A stretch of 55,742 bases of DNA from an uncultured Prochlorococcus sp. (GTDB lineage: Bacteria; Cyanobacteriota; Cyanobacteriia; PCC-6307; Cyanobiaceae), in the NCBI GenBank assembly GCA_902620895.1, contig CACNJU010000010.1, forward strand, positions 1 to 55,742. Reading direction: 5' to 3'. A model generated the notes under the pieces. The model saw only the letters and a program-made list of their open reading frames with translations, had not been told where the DNA came from and did no database searches. The translations under genes and the position numbers were made by a program. Numbering within the stretch: the stretch's first letter is position 1; every line of letters begins with the position of its first letter. Shown here piece by piece: positions 1-8,682 of the stretch.

Positions 1-1
1 G

Positions 2-664
2 CTTTTAACAATTGCTGCTGTGGATGCAATAAAAAAAGCGAAAGTTATAGTTTTTCCAATATCAGATGATAACAAAAAAAGTTTTGCTGCAGAAATAGTC
101 AAGAAATACACCAAATTTAAAAAAAATACACCTATCGTCTTTCCAATGGCTAGGAAGGATTTTGATCCTGATGAAATATGGTCTAACGCAGTAGAAAAAA
201 TTGTGAAATTTATAAAAAATGGCGAATCAGTTGTTTTACTTTGTTTAGGAGATACCTCAATATTTGCAAGCTCTTCTAATATTTTGAGGATAATAAAAAA
301 TAATCATGCTGAAATTATTACCAAAACCATACCTGGTATTTCCTCTATTTCAGCAGCAGCAGCTTTGAATGATTTTGATTTGGTAAAAAAAGGCGAGACC
401 TTGATAATCAAAGAATGCCCTTCTTCAGAATCTGAATTAAAAAGCCTAATTAGAGAAAGTAAGGCAAATAAAACGGTCTTGGCCATTATGAAAGTTGGGA
501 AACGATGGAATTTGGTTAGAGAAACTTTAAAAAAAGAGGATATTATCAAAAAATCATTAATAGCTTTGAGTGTTGGTACTCCTGATCAAATTATTCAATA
601 TGCATCCCAATATAATAAAAATGTTATGCCTTATTTCTCTTTGATTTTGATAAGGTTCGATTAA
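2..664 (+). CDS. cobI: precorrin-2 C20-methyltransferase (CobI/CbiL), 5'-truncated by window edge
   Basis: SAM-dependent tetrapyrrole methylase that adds the C20 methyl group to precorrin-2 on the way to cobalamin. The open frame runs in from the left edge without a stop and reads LLTIAAVDAIKKAKVIVFP, the usual sequence just after the N-terminal glycine-rich motif of this family. The in-frame GTG at 20 is therefore internal and the true start lies outside the window. Other visible family marks are the VLLCLGDTSIFASSS segment, the second methylase motif, and IPGISSISAAAA. The stop codon overlaps the next ATG by one base (TAATG), which suggests translational coupling with the DUF1823 gene. Confidence 0.88.
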   Translation, partial: LLTIAAVDAIKKAKVIVFPISDDNKKSFAAEIVKKYTKFKKNTPIVFPMARKDFDPDEIWSNAVEKIVKFIKNGESVVLLCLGDTSIFASSSNILRIIKNNHAEIITKTIPGISSISAAAALNDFDLVKKGETLIIKECPSSESELKSLIRESKANKTVLAIMKVGKRWNLVRETLKKEDIIKKSLIALSVGTPDQIIQYASQYNKNVMPYFSLILIRFD

Positions 665-1149
665 TGCATAAAAAAGAAAAATTCGTTGAAAATATATTTA
701 CATGGCCAATATGTAAGGAGCTATTATTTTTTATTCTTGAAGATAAAGTTAGTGATGTATTTGTTTGTGAATTAGTTTGGGAAAGACTTTTTTATACTAA
801 AGAACTATCTATAAATGATTGGGCTTTTAGTGCATTAACTCCTACTTATTGGTCAGAAAAATTTGAAAAGGCTCCTCAAATCATCTCAGAGCGACCAGCC
901 TCAGTACATTTGACTCGAGCAATTCCCAAAGAGTATAAACAGGGATTGAAAAATTTTCTTAATTTTAAAGGCTATAAGATTAATGAACTTTATCCAAGAA
1001 GAACAAGAAGAGCGACGGCCGTAAATTGGTTGATTTATTGGGCGCTTGAAAATGATTGTTTTTCAGAAGATAATGGATTAATGCCAAGTCCTAGTTCACC
1101 ACCTGTTAATCCAGTTAAAGGACATTTTGGTGATCCAGAGATAAAATAA
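664..1149 (+). CDS. DUF1823 family protein
   Basis: A 161-aa protein matching the cyanobacterial DUF1823 family in memory: an acidic helical N-terminus, a central ERPASVHLTRAIPKEYK segment, then FKGYKINELYPRRTRRATA and a tryptophan-rich NWLIYWALEND. Function is unknown. There is no signal peptide or membrane segment, so it should be cytosolic. The ATG shares a base with the cobI stop, so the two are probably co-transcribed. The family assignment rests on motif recall and was not searched. Confidence 0.75.
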   Translation: MHKKEKFVENIFTWPICKELLFFILEDKVSDVFVCELVWERLFYTKELSINDWAFSALTPTYWSEKFEKAPQIISERPASVHLTRAIPKEYKQGLKNFLNFKGYKINELYPRRTRRATAVNWLIYWALENDCFSEDNGLMPSPSSPPVNPVKGHFGDPEIK

Positions 1150-1223
1150 GTTTTTTTGAATAAGGTAAATGATTCTATAAAAGGTATAGTTGTAATGGAT
1201 ACTACTTTCTTTGGAGAGAAGAA

Positions 1224-2597
1224 TTGATTCTTCCTACAATAGCAATTATCGGCAGACCAAACGTTGGGAAATCTACCTTAGTTAATCGTCTTTGCCAAAG
1301 TAATGATGCAATAGTATTTGATAAGCCTGGTGTTACAAGAGATAGAACTTATCAAAATGCTTCATGGGGAGGTAAGGAATTTCAAATAGTTGATACTGGA
1401 GGCTTGGTCTTTGATGATGACAGTGAATTTCTCCCAGAGATAAGAACACAAGTTTTCTTGGCTCTAGAAGAGGCTTCACTCGCGTTACTGGTGGTAGATG
1501 GGAATCAAGGCGTTACTGATGGTGATTTATCTATAGCAAAATGGTTAAGAAACTCAAGCTGTAAAACAATTGTTGCAGTTAATAAATGCGAATCGACTAC
1601 TCTAGGAATATCCCTAGCTTCAGAGTTTTGGAAATTAGGATTGGGCGAACCCAACCCAGTTTCGGCTATTCATGGCTCAGGTACTGGAGATCTTTTAGAC
1701 CTCGTCATCGGCGAACTTCCTGAAAATAATATCCAGGATGATGAAGAAAAGATAATGATGTCAATTATTGGCAGGCCTAATGTTGGTAAATCTAGTTTGT
1801 TAAATTCAATCTGTGGAGAAAAAAGAGCAATAGTTAGTGATATTAGTGGTACAACAACTGATTCAATAGATACTCTTATTAAAAGAGGTCATAATCATTG
1901 GAAAATCATTGATACTGCAGGGATTAGAAGAAAGAAAAATGTTAAATACGGTACTGAATTCTTTGGTATTAACAGGGCTTTTAAATCTATAGATAGGAGT
2001 GATGTTTGCGTTTTAGTTATAGATGCGGTTGACGGAGTAACTGATCAAGATCAGAAGCTGGCTGGGCGAATAGAAGAACAAGGCAGAGCTTGTATAATTG
2101 TTGTTAATAAATGGGATCTTGTAGAAAAAAATAGTTCAACAATTTATCAAGTAGAAAAAGAACTTAGATCTAAACTTTATTTTTTACACTGGTCAAAAAT
2201 GATTTTTATATCTGCCCTAACGGGTCAAAGAGTTGATAATATTTTTGAGCATGCTCTTAATGCTGTAAATCAACATAGAAGAAGAGTTACAACATCTGTA
2301 GTTAATGAAGTACTTAAAGAATCAATTAGTTGGAAAAGTCCTCCAACGAAGAGAAGCGGCAAGCAAGGTAGGCTTTATTACGGTACTCAAGTAAAGAACA
2401 AACCTCCCACTTTTACTCTTTTTGTAAATGACCCTAAATTATTCGGAATAACTTATAGAAGATATATTGAAAAACAAATTAGAGTAAATTTAGGCTTTGA
2501 AGGTACACCCCTCATTTTACTTTGGAGAGGAAAACAGCAAAGAGCTTTAAATAAAGAAGTAGAAAGAGAAAATATTCAGTTAATTCAAAAAGATTAA
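1224..2597 (+). CDS. der: ribosome-assembly GTPase Der (EngA)
   Basis: Double-domain GTPase needed for 50S ribosome maturation. It has two tandem G domains followed by a KH-like C-terminus. The first P-loop GRPNVGKST is at residues 10-18 with DTGG at 57-60 and NKCE as the base-specificity motif near 120. The second P-loop GRPNVGKSS starts near residue 183 with a later NKWD. Length (457 aa) is normal. The start is TTG at 1224, preceded by a good Shine-Dalgarno (GGAGAGAAG), one of the clearest ribosome sites in the window. The stop overlaps the ATG of the next gene by one base. Confidence 0.95.
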   Translation: MILPTIAIIGRPNVGKSTLVNRLCQSNDAIVFDKPGVTRDRTYQNASWGGKEFQIVDTGGLVFDDDSEFLPEIRTQVFLALEEASLALLVVDGNQGVTDGDLSIAKWLRNSSCKTIVAVNKCESTTLGISLASEFWKLGLGEPNPVSAIHGSGTGDLLDLVIGELPENNIQDDEEKIMMSIIGRPNVGKSSLLNSICGEKRAIVSDISGTTTDSIDTLIKRGHNHWKIIDTAGIRRKKNVKYGTEFFGINRAFKSIDRSDVCVLVIDAVDGVTDQDQKLAGRIEEQGRACIIVVNKWDLVEKNSSTIYQVEKELRSKLYFLHWSKMIFISALTGQRVDNIFEHALNAVNQHRRRVTTSVVNEVLKESISWKSPPTKRSGKQGRLYYGTQVKNKPPTFTLFVNDPKLFGITYRRYIEKQIRVNLGFEGTPLILLWRGKQQRALNKEVERENIQLIQKD

Positions 2598-3511
2598 TGA
2601 ATTTGCTAACCAAATTTTCTGTCGGGCAATACGTTCATGGCAATAGAAGTTGGCTAAGAATTATAGATAGTAGATTAAAAATTATTATGGTAATGATATT
2701 TTTAATCACTCCAATTTGGGCAGGTCCAATATGGAGATTGAGTTTAGTTGGTTTTTTACTATTAATTACTTTTTTAAGTTTATTGCCATCTAGAGTATGG
2801 TGGCGATCATTATTTTTTCTCTCATGTTTGTCACTATTAATTGGATGTATATCAATACTTGCCTCGTCTGATATTCAATCTCTTGATGGCTACTTAAGAA
2901 ATCCGAATGAGTTGCAAGTATTACTAGAAAGCCAAAAAGAATGGAATATTTTGCAAATTCCTTCGCAGAAGATATGGTTTATTAATTTTGGTCCTTTTAA
3001 TTTATCAAGAAAAGCCTTTGAACTAGGAATAAAAACCTCCACTTTGATATTTACCGTTATTCATAGTGTGAATTTGATGCTTTTAACCACATTGCAGGAA
3101 GACATTGTATGGGGATTAAGTTGGTTTATGTATCCATTAAGAAAGATTGGATTACCTACTGGTAAGTGGCTTTTTCAGTTGTTAATTGCATTACGTTTTA
3201 TTCCTCTAGTGCAGGAAGAACTTCAAAATATCATTAAATCAGTATCAGTTAGATCGATAAATTTTCGAAATTTAGGATTAAAGAAATCCTTTAATGTTTT
3301 ATTGATCTTAGTGGAGAGGTTATTTCAAAATATATTTCTGAGAATTGATCATGGAGCAGAATCATTACTCTCTAAGAAAAAAATTATTATAAAAACCAAC
3401 AGATTTAGGACTCTTTATCCTTCAACATCTCTCAATGTAATTGTTAATACATTATCGATTTTTTTTATTTGCATAGCAATTTTCCTTAGAAAACTGTATG
3501 GTGCATTATAA
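2597..3511 (+). CDS. energy-coupling factor transporter transmembrane protein (EcfT/CbiQ family)
   Basis: A 304-aa multi-pass membrane protein resembling the T component of ECF vitamin and metal importers. Hydrophobic segments lie near residues 28-70, 70-90, 140-170 and 280-300, and the cytosolic arginine-rich region around residues 195-250 (LRFIPLVQEELQNI, VRSINFRN) corresponds to the coupling helices that contact the ATPases. No ATPase (EcfA) or substrate-binding (S) gene is adjacent, so partners must be encoded elsewhere. Substrate cannot be told from the sequence. Translationally coupled to der by a one-base overlap. Confidence 0.8.
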   Translation: MNLLTKFSVGQYVHGNRSWLRIIDSRLKIIMVMIFLITPIWAGPIWRLSLVGFLLLITFLSLLPSRVWWRSLFFLSCLSLLIGCISILASSDIQSLDGYLRNPNELQVLLESQKEWNILQIPSQKIWFINFGPFNLSRKAFELGIKTSTLIFTVIHSVNLMLLTTLQEDIVWGLSWFMYPLRKIGLPTGKWLFQLLIALRFIPLVQEELQNIIKSVSVRSINFRNLGLKKSFNVLLILVERLFQNIFLRIDHGAESLLSKKKIIIKTNRFRTLYPSTSLNVIVNTLSIFFICIAIFLRKLYGAL

Positions 3512-3530
3512 ATAACACAATATTTTAGGT

Positions 3531-3794
3531 TTGAGTTCTGAGCGTTATTTAAACCATCCAACATTTGGCATGTTGTACCAAGTTTCTCCTGGAAATGATG
3601 GGAGAGATATTTATGCGACTTTGTACGCTCAAAAAATGTTTTTCCTGGTAGAACTTAGACAGAGAGAAGTTCTTTTTGAAGTTATACCCTATTTAGATGC
3701 CCGAAATCAGGCCGAATTAAACCTTCAAAAAGCTAGAAGAAAAGGATCTGAAGATCTATCTAAATGGGAGAATTTATTTACGCAAACTTTCTAA
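3531..3794 (+). CDS. pipX: PipX, PII- and NtcA-interacting protein
   Basis: An 87-aa regulator found in cyanobacteria that swaps between the nitrogen regulator NtcA (coactivation) and the PII signal protein (sequestration). The Tudor-like N-terminal part is clear (YLNHPTFGMLYQV, TLYAQKMFFLVE), followed by a helical C-terminus. The start is TTG at 3531 with a weak upstream AGG. The gene pipY follows after a short gap, the arrangement known from other cyanobacteria, which strongly supports the call. Confidence 0.93.
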   Translation: MSSERYLNHPTFGMLYQVSPGNDGRDIYATLYAQKMFFLVELRQREVLFEVIPYLDARNQAELNLQKARRKGSEDLSKWENLFTQTF

Positions 3795-3800
3795 TAAAAG

Positions 3801-4436
3801 GTGAACCCTGCAAATTATTTAAAAATAAAAAATAAAATCCCATCAAATGTAAATATTCTTGCAGTAAGTAAAGGATTTAAAAGTCAAGAAATCAAAACTA
3901 TTCATGATATTGGGCAAAATGATTTTGGTGAAAGTAAATTTCAAGAGGCTTTTGAAAAACAAATAACTTTAAAAGACCTTAAACCAATAAATTGGCATTT
4001 TATTGGAAGAATACAAAGTAATAAAATAAGAAAGATAGTACAAAATTTTAAATATATACATTCAGTAGATTCATTTGAAAAGTTGCAAAAAATTTCTAAT
4101 ATTTCAACTGAAGAGAATAAATATCCATTAATAATGTTGCAGGTTAAGTTGAGTGATGATCCCTCTAAAGGGGGGTTTAATCCTGAACTTTTAAAATTTA
4201 AATGGAGAGAAATTCAAGAGTTGAAAAATATTTCATTAATCGGTTTAATGACTATCAATCCTAAAGGACTTAGCTCTAAAGAAAATTCAGGGCTGTTCAA
4301 AAAATGTCGTGCTCTCGCTGATTCACTGCAACTACCAGATTGTTCCATGGGGATGTCAGGTGATTGGGAGGAAGCTATTGACGCTGGATCAACTTGGTTA
4401 AGATTAGGATCATTGATTTTTGGAGGTAGGTCCTAA
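3801..4436 (+). CDS. pipY: PipY / YggS-family PLP homeostasis protein
   Basis: A 211-aa single-domain TIM-barrel protein that binds pyridoxal phosphate and buffers vitamin B6 and amino/keto acid pools; no enzymatic activity is established for the family. The PLP lysine sits in NILAVSKGFK near residue 24. Later family marks are WHFIGRIQSNK, GLMTINPKG and MGMSGDWEEAIDAGSTWLR, with LRLGSLIFGGR at the end. The start is GTG at 3801, six bases after the pipX stop. Slightly shorter than enteric YggS (about 230 aa). Confidence 0.94.
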   Translation: MNPANYLKIKNKIPSNVNILAVSKGFKSQEIKTIHDIGQNDFGESKFQEAFEKQITLKDLKPINWHFIGRIQSNKIRKIVQNFKYIHSVDSFEKLQKISNISTEENKYPLIMLQVKLSDDPSKGGFNPELLKFKWREIQELKNISLIGLMTINPKGLSSKENSGLFKKCRALADSLQLPDCSMGMSGDWEEAIDAGSTWLRLGSLIFGGRS

Positions 4437-4585
4437 TTATTTATTTTTTTATAAAAATCTTATCTATAAACTTGCAGTAAAGTTCAACTAACGTTATTTA
4501 AGTATAGGTAGTTTATTCATTTAAAAATGAATCTATTACTTAAGGTTCTTAAACCTTAGTAATCAATTTCAAGAGGATTTAAAAG
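4437..4585 (+). promoter_or_regulatory. leader region of sepF with two short inverted repeats
   Basis: This 149-bp spacer separates pipY from sepF. It holds a perfect 8-bp palindrome at 4515-4532 (ATTCATTT, two bases, AAATGAAT) and a second hairpin at 4541-4558 (TAAGGTT, CTTA, AACCTTA). A tiny frame starting ATG at 4527 and ending TAG at 4559 (10 codons) runs across the second hairpin. An AAGAGG ribosome site lies just before the sepF GTG. Promoter or attenuator function is inference only. Confidence 0.35.
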
Positions 4586-5161
4586 GTGTCACTTATTTCT
4601 AAATTAAAGGCAGTTATTGCTGGTGATGAGTATCTCGATGATGATTTTGATGAGTTGGATTATGCGTCAGAAGATGAATTAAATGATATTAATAATTTCA
4701 AACAAAATCCAAGGAATGCAAATGCCCTTGCAAATTCAAACCCATTCGATTTTATGAACAATAACAGATCATCAAAAGTGGTTGGTATGCCTGGAATTTC
4801 AAATTCATCTTCAGAAGTAAGCTTAATGGAACCAAGAAGTTTTGATGAGATGCCTCAAGCTATACAAGCATTAAGAGAGAGAAAAACAGTAATTCTTAAT
4901 TTAACTATGATGGCTCCTGATCAAGCTCAAAGAGCTGTTGATTTTATTGCAGGAGGCACATATGCAATTGATGGACATCAAGAGAGAGTCGGTGAAAGTA
5001 TTTTTCTGTTTGCTCCAAGTTGTGTAAATGTAACTAGTTCTTCACCAGAAGAAGCTTCTCCCTCTTCCGTGCCTACAGAAAACACACAACAATATAGTTT
5101 TGGCAAAAATACTACTCCTGAACCAGCATGGGGTAATTCAAAATTAAGTGCTTATTCATGA
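4586..5161 (+). CDS. sepF: cell division protein SepF (Cdv2/YlmF)
   Basis: FtsZ-interacting division protein that helps tether and organise the Z ring. The 191-aa product has an acidic N-terminal part (residues 14-35 rich in D and E) including the membrane-contact region, a low-complexity linker, and the SepF domain at about 80-155 ([18 protein letters not shown], then [20 protein letters not shown]). The C-terminal tail is Ser/Pro rich. The start is GTG at 4586 with SD AAGAGG about 10 bases upstream. It sits between pipY and proC, as in other cyanobacteria. Confidence 0.94.
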   Translation: MSLISKLKAVIAGDEYLDDDFDELDYASEDELNDINNFKQNPRNANALANSNPFDFMNNNRSSKVVGMPGISNSSSEVSLMEPRSFDEMPQAIQALRERKTVILNLTMMAPDQAQRAVDFIAGGTYAIDGHQERVGESIFLFAPSCVNVTSSSPEEASPSSVPTENTQQYSFGKNTTPEPAWGNSKLSAYS

Positions 5162-5168
5162 TTAATCT

Positions 5169-5981
5169 GTGACAGATAAAATTGCGATTATTGGTTTTGG
5201 AAATATTGCAAGTGCTATAGTTACACCTCTATTAGATAACAAATTAATTCAGCCAGAGAATGTTTTTTGTGTTGTAAACACACAAAAAAGTTTAGAGAAC
5301 ATTAAAAAGAACTATAAACACAATATAAACGTTTATAAATCAGGTTCTAAAGATTCAAAAATAATTTGGGATTGTCAATATAAACTTCTTTCGATAAAAC
5401 CCCAACAATTAAATGATATAAGCGAGGTCCATCATATAAAAAACAAGGACAATTTAATAGTTTCAATTCTTGCGGGGGTTTCAATAAATAGACTTACTCA
5501 AAAGTTTCCTAATCACAAATGTGTGAGAGCCGTTACAAATATTCCAATAACTATTGGAAAAGGTTTAACAGGGATTTCTTGGGGAGAAGAAATTTCAGAA
5601 GATCAGAAACAATTTACAAAAAAATTATTTGAAAAAACTAGTAAAATTTATGAATTTACTGAAGCTTACCTCGATATTTTTTTAGCTTTAACTTCATCAG
5701 GTCCTGCAATTATTGCTTTGATTATAGAAGCATTAAGTGATGGAGGATTAAGCGGGGGATTACCAAAAATAATTTCTGAGGAACTTGTTATGGAAATGAT
5801 ACTAGGGACTATTTTTTTAATAAAGGAAAATAAACTATCTACTTCTGAGCTTAAAAATTTAGTAACCTCTCCAGGTGGAACAACTATTTCTGCTTTAAGG
5901 GTTTTAGAAAAAAAGAGTGTAAGGTCAGCATTAATTGAATCAATAGTTTCAGCTAGTAATCGTAGTAGGGAGTTTCGTTAG
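5169..5981 (+). CDS. proC: pyrroline-5-carboxylate reductase
   Basis: Catalyses the last step of proline synthesis, NAD(P)H-dependent reduction of pyrroline-5-carboxylate. The Rossmann motif IIGFGNIASAIV begins the protein, LLSIKPQQL and VSILAGVSINRL follow, and the C-terminal dimer and active-site region carries TSSGPAIIALIIEAL and LVTSPGGTTISALRVLE. Length (270 aa) is normal. The start is GTG at 5169, seven bases after the sepF stop. It converges with the glycosyltransferase on the other strand and the two stop codons overlap by four bases. Confidence 0.95.
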   Translation: MTDKIAIIGFGNIASAIVTPLLDNKLIQPENVFCVVNTQKSLENIKKNYKHNINVYKSGSKDSKIIWDCQYKLLSIKPQQLNDISEVHHIKNKDNLIVSILAGVSINRLTQKFPNHKCVRAVTNIPITIGKGLTGISWGEEISEDQKQFTKKLFEKTSKIYEFTEAYLDIFLALTSSGPAIIALIIEALSDGGLSGGLPKIISEELVMEMILGTIFLIKENKLSTSELKNLVTSPGGTTISALRVLEKKSVRSALIESIVSASNRSREFR

Positions 5982-7144
5982 GGTTTTAAATTATCTTTTA
6001 AGTCCATATAAACTTTTTCAAGTGAATTTATATTTTTAGTAATTGTGTATCTCTCAAGTATACGTTTTCTAGCTTTTTCTCCAAGATCTTTTGTAAATGA
6101 AGGGTGTTCTACAAGAATTGGGATTATAGTTTTTAATTGTGCAGCCACATTATCAGTTGAAATTACTATTCCTGCTCCCTTATCTAAAACTTCACCATCA
6201 GCTCCGGCATCTGTAGCTACACAAGCAGTACAAGCAGACATTGCCTCTAAAAGTGATAATGATAAACCTTCTACTAAGCTTGGTAAGAAAAATACTTCTG
6301 CTATTTGCATTATTGCTATCCTAGTTTCTAGATCTAATTCGGCACCCCACCAAATTAATTTCTCATTACCAAGGTTAGAAAAACTATTTTCAAGTGTTGG
6401 TTTCATTGGCCCATCTCCAACAATAACTAATTTGCAATTTTGAGTTTTTGTTTGGCGCCAAGAACGTAAAAGTGCCTCTATATTTTTCTCATTGGCAATT
6501 CTACCCATATATAAAAAGATTCTTTCATTTCCAAGTTTGTTTTTAACCTGATTATATTTTTTACTTTTTTCGCAAAAAGGTTTCCAAATATTTTCATCAA
6601 CTCCGTTTGGAATAATTATTTGTTTTTCTTTAGGTACTCCTAATTTTTCAAGAACATTTTTTTGAGGTTCAGAAAAAATAATTATTCTATCGAACTTTGC
6701 TAAAGAGGGAGCATAAAGTTGATAAGTTAATTGTTGTGTGCTCGCAGTTAGATTTCTATTTTTTGCATCAAATGGTGGATGAAATGTTCCTATAAGAGGA
6801 ACATTAATTTTATTACAAAGCTCTGGAAGTCTAAAATCTAAAGGAGATAAAGTTAGGCTTGCATGTACTATGTCAGGTTTTAATCTTTCCAATGATAGCC
6901 TTAGCTCTTTTTCTGCCCTTGGAGAGGGTATTGTATAAACTTGAGATTTAATTAAATATGGGAGACTTACATCAGGATCATTTGCAATAAATAATGGTTT
7001 TGATGAATTTGAACTAGAGGGATTATCGAAATGAATAAAACTAATTTTATGTCCTCTGGCCTTTAATTCCTTAGTAGTTAAATTGCCGTAAGTTACATTT
7101 CCACAAAAAGGGGATTTTTTTCCCAACCAGGCAATATGAACCAC
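5978..7144 (-). CDS. GT4-family glycosyltransferase
   Basis: A 388-aa retaining glycosyltransferase of the GT-B fold. An N-terminal acceptor domain (residues 1-190) is followed by a nucleotide-sugar domain with LYMGRIANEKNIEALLRSW, KLVIVGDGPMK and the EX7E signature in LVEGLSLSLLEAMSACTACVATDAGA. The short HIAWLGKKSPFCGNVTYG start, where a GNVTYG glycine loop would bind acceptor or donor, resembles lipid or lipopolysaccharide glycosyltransferases. Substrate cannot be told. GTG start at 7144. It lies upstream of no obvious surface-polysaccharide genes, so context does not help. Confidence 0.82.
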   Translation of the reverse strand: MVHIAWLGKKSPFCGNVTYGNLTTKELKARGHKISFIHFDNPSSSNSSKPLFIANDPDVSLPYLIKSQVYTIPSPRAEKELRLSLERLKPDIVHASLTLSPLDFRLPELCNKINVPLIGTFHPPFDAKNRNLTASTQQLTYQLYAPSLAKFDRIIIFSEPQKNVLEKLGVPKEKQIIIPNGVDENIWKPFCEKSKKYNQVKNKLGNERIFLYMGRIANEKNIEALLRSWRQTKTQNCKLVIVGDGPMKPTLENSFSNLGNEKLIWWGAELDLETRIAIMQIAEVFFLPSLVEGLSLSLLEAMSACTACVATDAGADGEVLDKGAGIVISTDNVAAQLKTIIPILVEHPSFTKDLGEKARKRILERYTITKNINSLEKVYMDLKDNLKP

Positions 7145-7229
7145 ATTAATTGAATTGACTATTTATAAAGTTAACAGGCAAAGGCGCCATGATCATATTT
7201 TTTAAATTTTTTAATGCTTCATAAAAATA

Positions 7230-8015
7230 CTAACTATATATTTCTCTCAACATTTTTAGTGAAGAAAGATCCTTCTCTAATTGAGTAGAGATCCATGTCT
7301 CAATAATGAATAATATTTTAAGCCAAACTTTTTTGGGCCCTAATAATTGTCCATTTGATTTTATTGGTAATTCGGGGAAAAGAAGTCTCTGTAATAGAGC
7401 AACTTCAGATGCATTTATTTTTAGGTTACTTTGAGGATCTTCTATGGATGAAAACCCTTCACTTGGCAAATAATAACAACTCCATTCCCAATTGCCTAAA
7501 GGTGGAATAATAGGTTCTCCAGTTTTACAACAATGATGAATTGGTAAATTAATACCCCCGATGGCTAATAGATGGATTAAGGATTGAATACTCATCGAGA
7601 GCATTTTAATATCTTCTTCTTGAGACTCTTTATACAAATAAATCCTATCAAGATGCGCAAGAACGCAAGATAAATAGTCTTGTTGCTTGTCATTATTTCC
7701 TACTAATAAAAATGTTAATTCAGTTATTGCTTGTGCGGCTGCAAGACATTCAATATTTTTACCTAGGCCAGAATAGCTTTTTAATATTTTAATTTGACGT
7801 ACAGATTTAAGATTTCTTTTTCCAAAAATCTGCAGACTTAAATATGTTAAAGGAGTAGCTGCTGCAAGACTACTTTTAGGACGCCTAGCACCAGGTGCCG
7901 CTAATCTAACAATCCCTTGCTCATCGGTAAGGATAGTTATTAATCTATCATTCTCGCCTAATGGAGAAGCTTTAATACAGAGACCTTTTAGTCTGCACTC
8001 ACCAGAACCAGACAT
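7230..8015 (-). CDS. recO: DNA repair protein RecO
   Basis: RecFOR-pathway mediator that loads RecA onto SSB-coated DNA. The N-terminal OB-fold is recognisable (residues 8-75, CIKASPLGENDRLITILTDE and GIVRLAAPGARRPKS). A helical middle follows, and CCKTGEPIIPP near residue 180 resembles a reduced version of the RecO zinc-binding region. Length (261 aa) is typical. Its ATG directly follows the stop of the DeoC-like gene with no spacer, so the two are translated from one message. Confidence 0.92.
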   Translation of the reverse strand: MSGSGECRLKGLCIKASPLGENDRLITILTDEQGIVRLAAPGARRPKSSLAAATPLTYLSLQIFGKRNLKSVRQIKILKSYSGLGKNIECLAAAQAITELTFLLVGNNDKQQDYLSCVLAHLDRIYLYKESQEEDIKMLSMSIQSLIHLLAIGGINLPIHHCCKTGEPIIPPLGNWEWSCYYLPSEGFSSIEDPQSNLKINASEVALLQRLLFPELPIKSNGQLLGPKKVWLKILFIIETWISTQLEKDLSSLKMLREIYS

Positions 8016-8675
8016 TTAAATAACGTTTACTTCTTCAAAAATTTCACAAAAATTGGAAGTACCCACGCAATTAATTCCATTATCAAATAAATCAATTACT
8101 TGCGTCAGATTTTTTATACCACCTACAACTTTGATTTGATTTTGTGATCCTGTTATTTTTAGTATTTCGGTGACATCATTAGATGTAAGAGGAGACCCAA
8201 ACCCGTCCCCGAATTGAAAATTTTTTATTCCTAATTCCAAACATATTTCTATCGCATTAATAAAAACTTCTTCTTTTAGTTTTGATTTATTTATGATTAT
8301 TGAAACTGGTAATCCAGATAATTTAACCTGCTCAATTTCAGCAGCGAAAGTTTCTAAATTTCTTTTGGATAAATTTATAAAGTTTGGGATATATTCAATT
8401 CCTTTTGCACCCTTATCTTTTGCAAAACAAACTAATTCTTCAATAAATGAAACTGGTAAATCTGCTATAGGGTAAGAAATAAGTGCGTTCATATCCGCAC
8501 TATAATTACCCAAACAGTTTTTAAGATCAGTTAAATAATTTAGTGAAGTAGAAATATTTTTGATATTGTATTTTCTTATCAAATCGCAATTCACACGGAA
8601 ATCTTCCCAGGATAGATAAGGGTTAATAATTATCGCATGAATTTTCTCGTTTAATTCATATTCAATATTGGGCAT
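8016..8675 (-). CDS. DeoC/DERA-fold aldolase-like protein, Schiff-base lysine apparently missing
   Basis: This 219-aa TIM-barrel protein aligns along its length with deoxyribose-phosphate aldolase: IHAIIINPYLSWEDF at the N-terminus, ISYPIADLPVSFIEE for the glycine-loop region, and IKVVGGIKNL (lysine 182) for the second conserved lysine. The segment that should read K-T-S-T-G-F-G is NFQFGDGFG at 152-160, with no lysine, and the acidic residue of the DMVIN motif lies in GIEYIPNFI instead. It is therefore a family member that may not be a working DERA. Gene order recO-(deoC)-hpf is compact, with hpf seven bases upstream. Confidence 0.72.
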   Translation of the reverse strand: MPNIEYELNEKIHAIIINPYLSWEDFRVNCDLIRKYNIKNISTSLNYLTDLKNCLGNYSADMNALISYPIADLPVSFIEELVCFAKDKGAKGIEYIPNFINLSKRNLETFAAEIEQVKLSGLPVSIIINKSKLKEEVFINAIEICLELGIKNFQFGDGFGSPLTSNDVTEILKITGSQNQIKVVGGIKNLTQVIDLFDNGINCVGTSNFCEIFEEVNVI

Positions 8676-8682
8676 TTAAAAC

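Noticed and set aside
20..664. GTG at 20 as the true cobI start
   Set aside because: The frame is open upstream and already shows conserved CobI residues, so the gene begins outside the window.
6045..6443. A 132-codon open frame on the plus strand
   Set aside because: Antisense to the GT4 glycosyltransferase, whose EX7E and GDGP motifs are on the minus strand.
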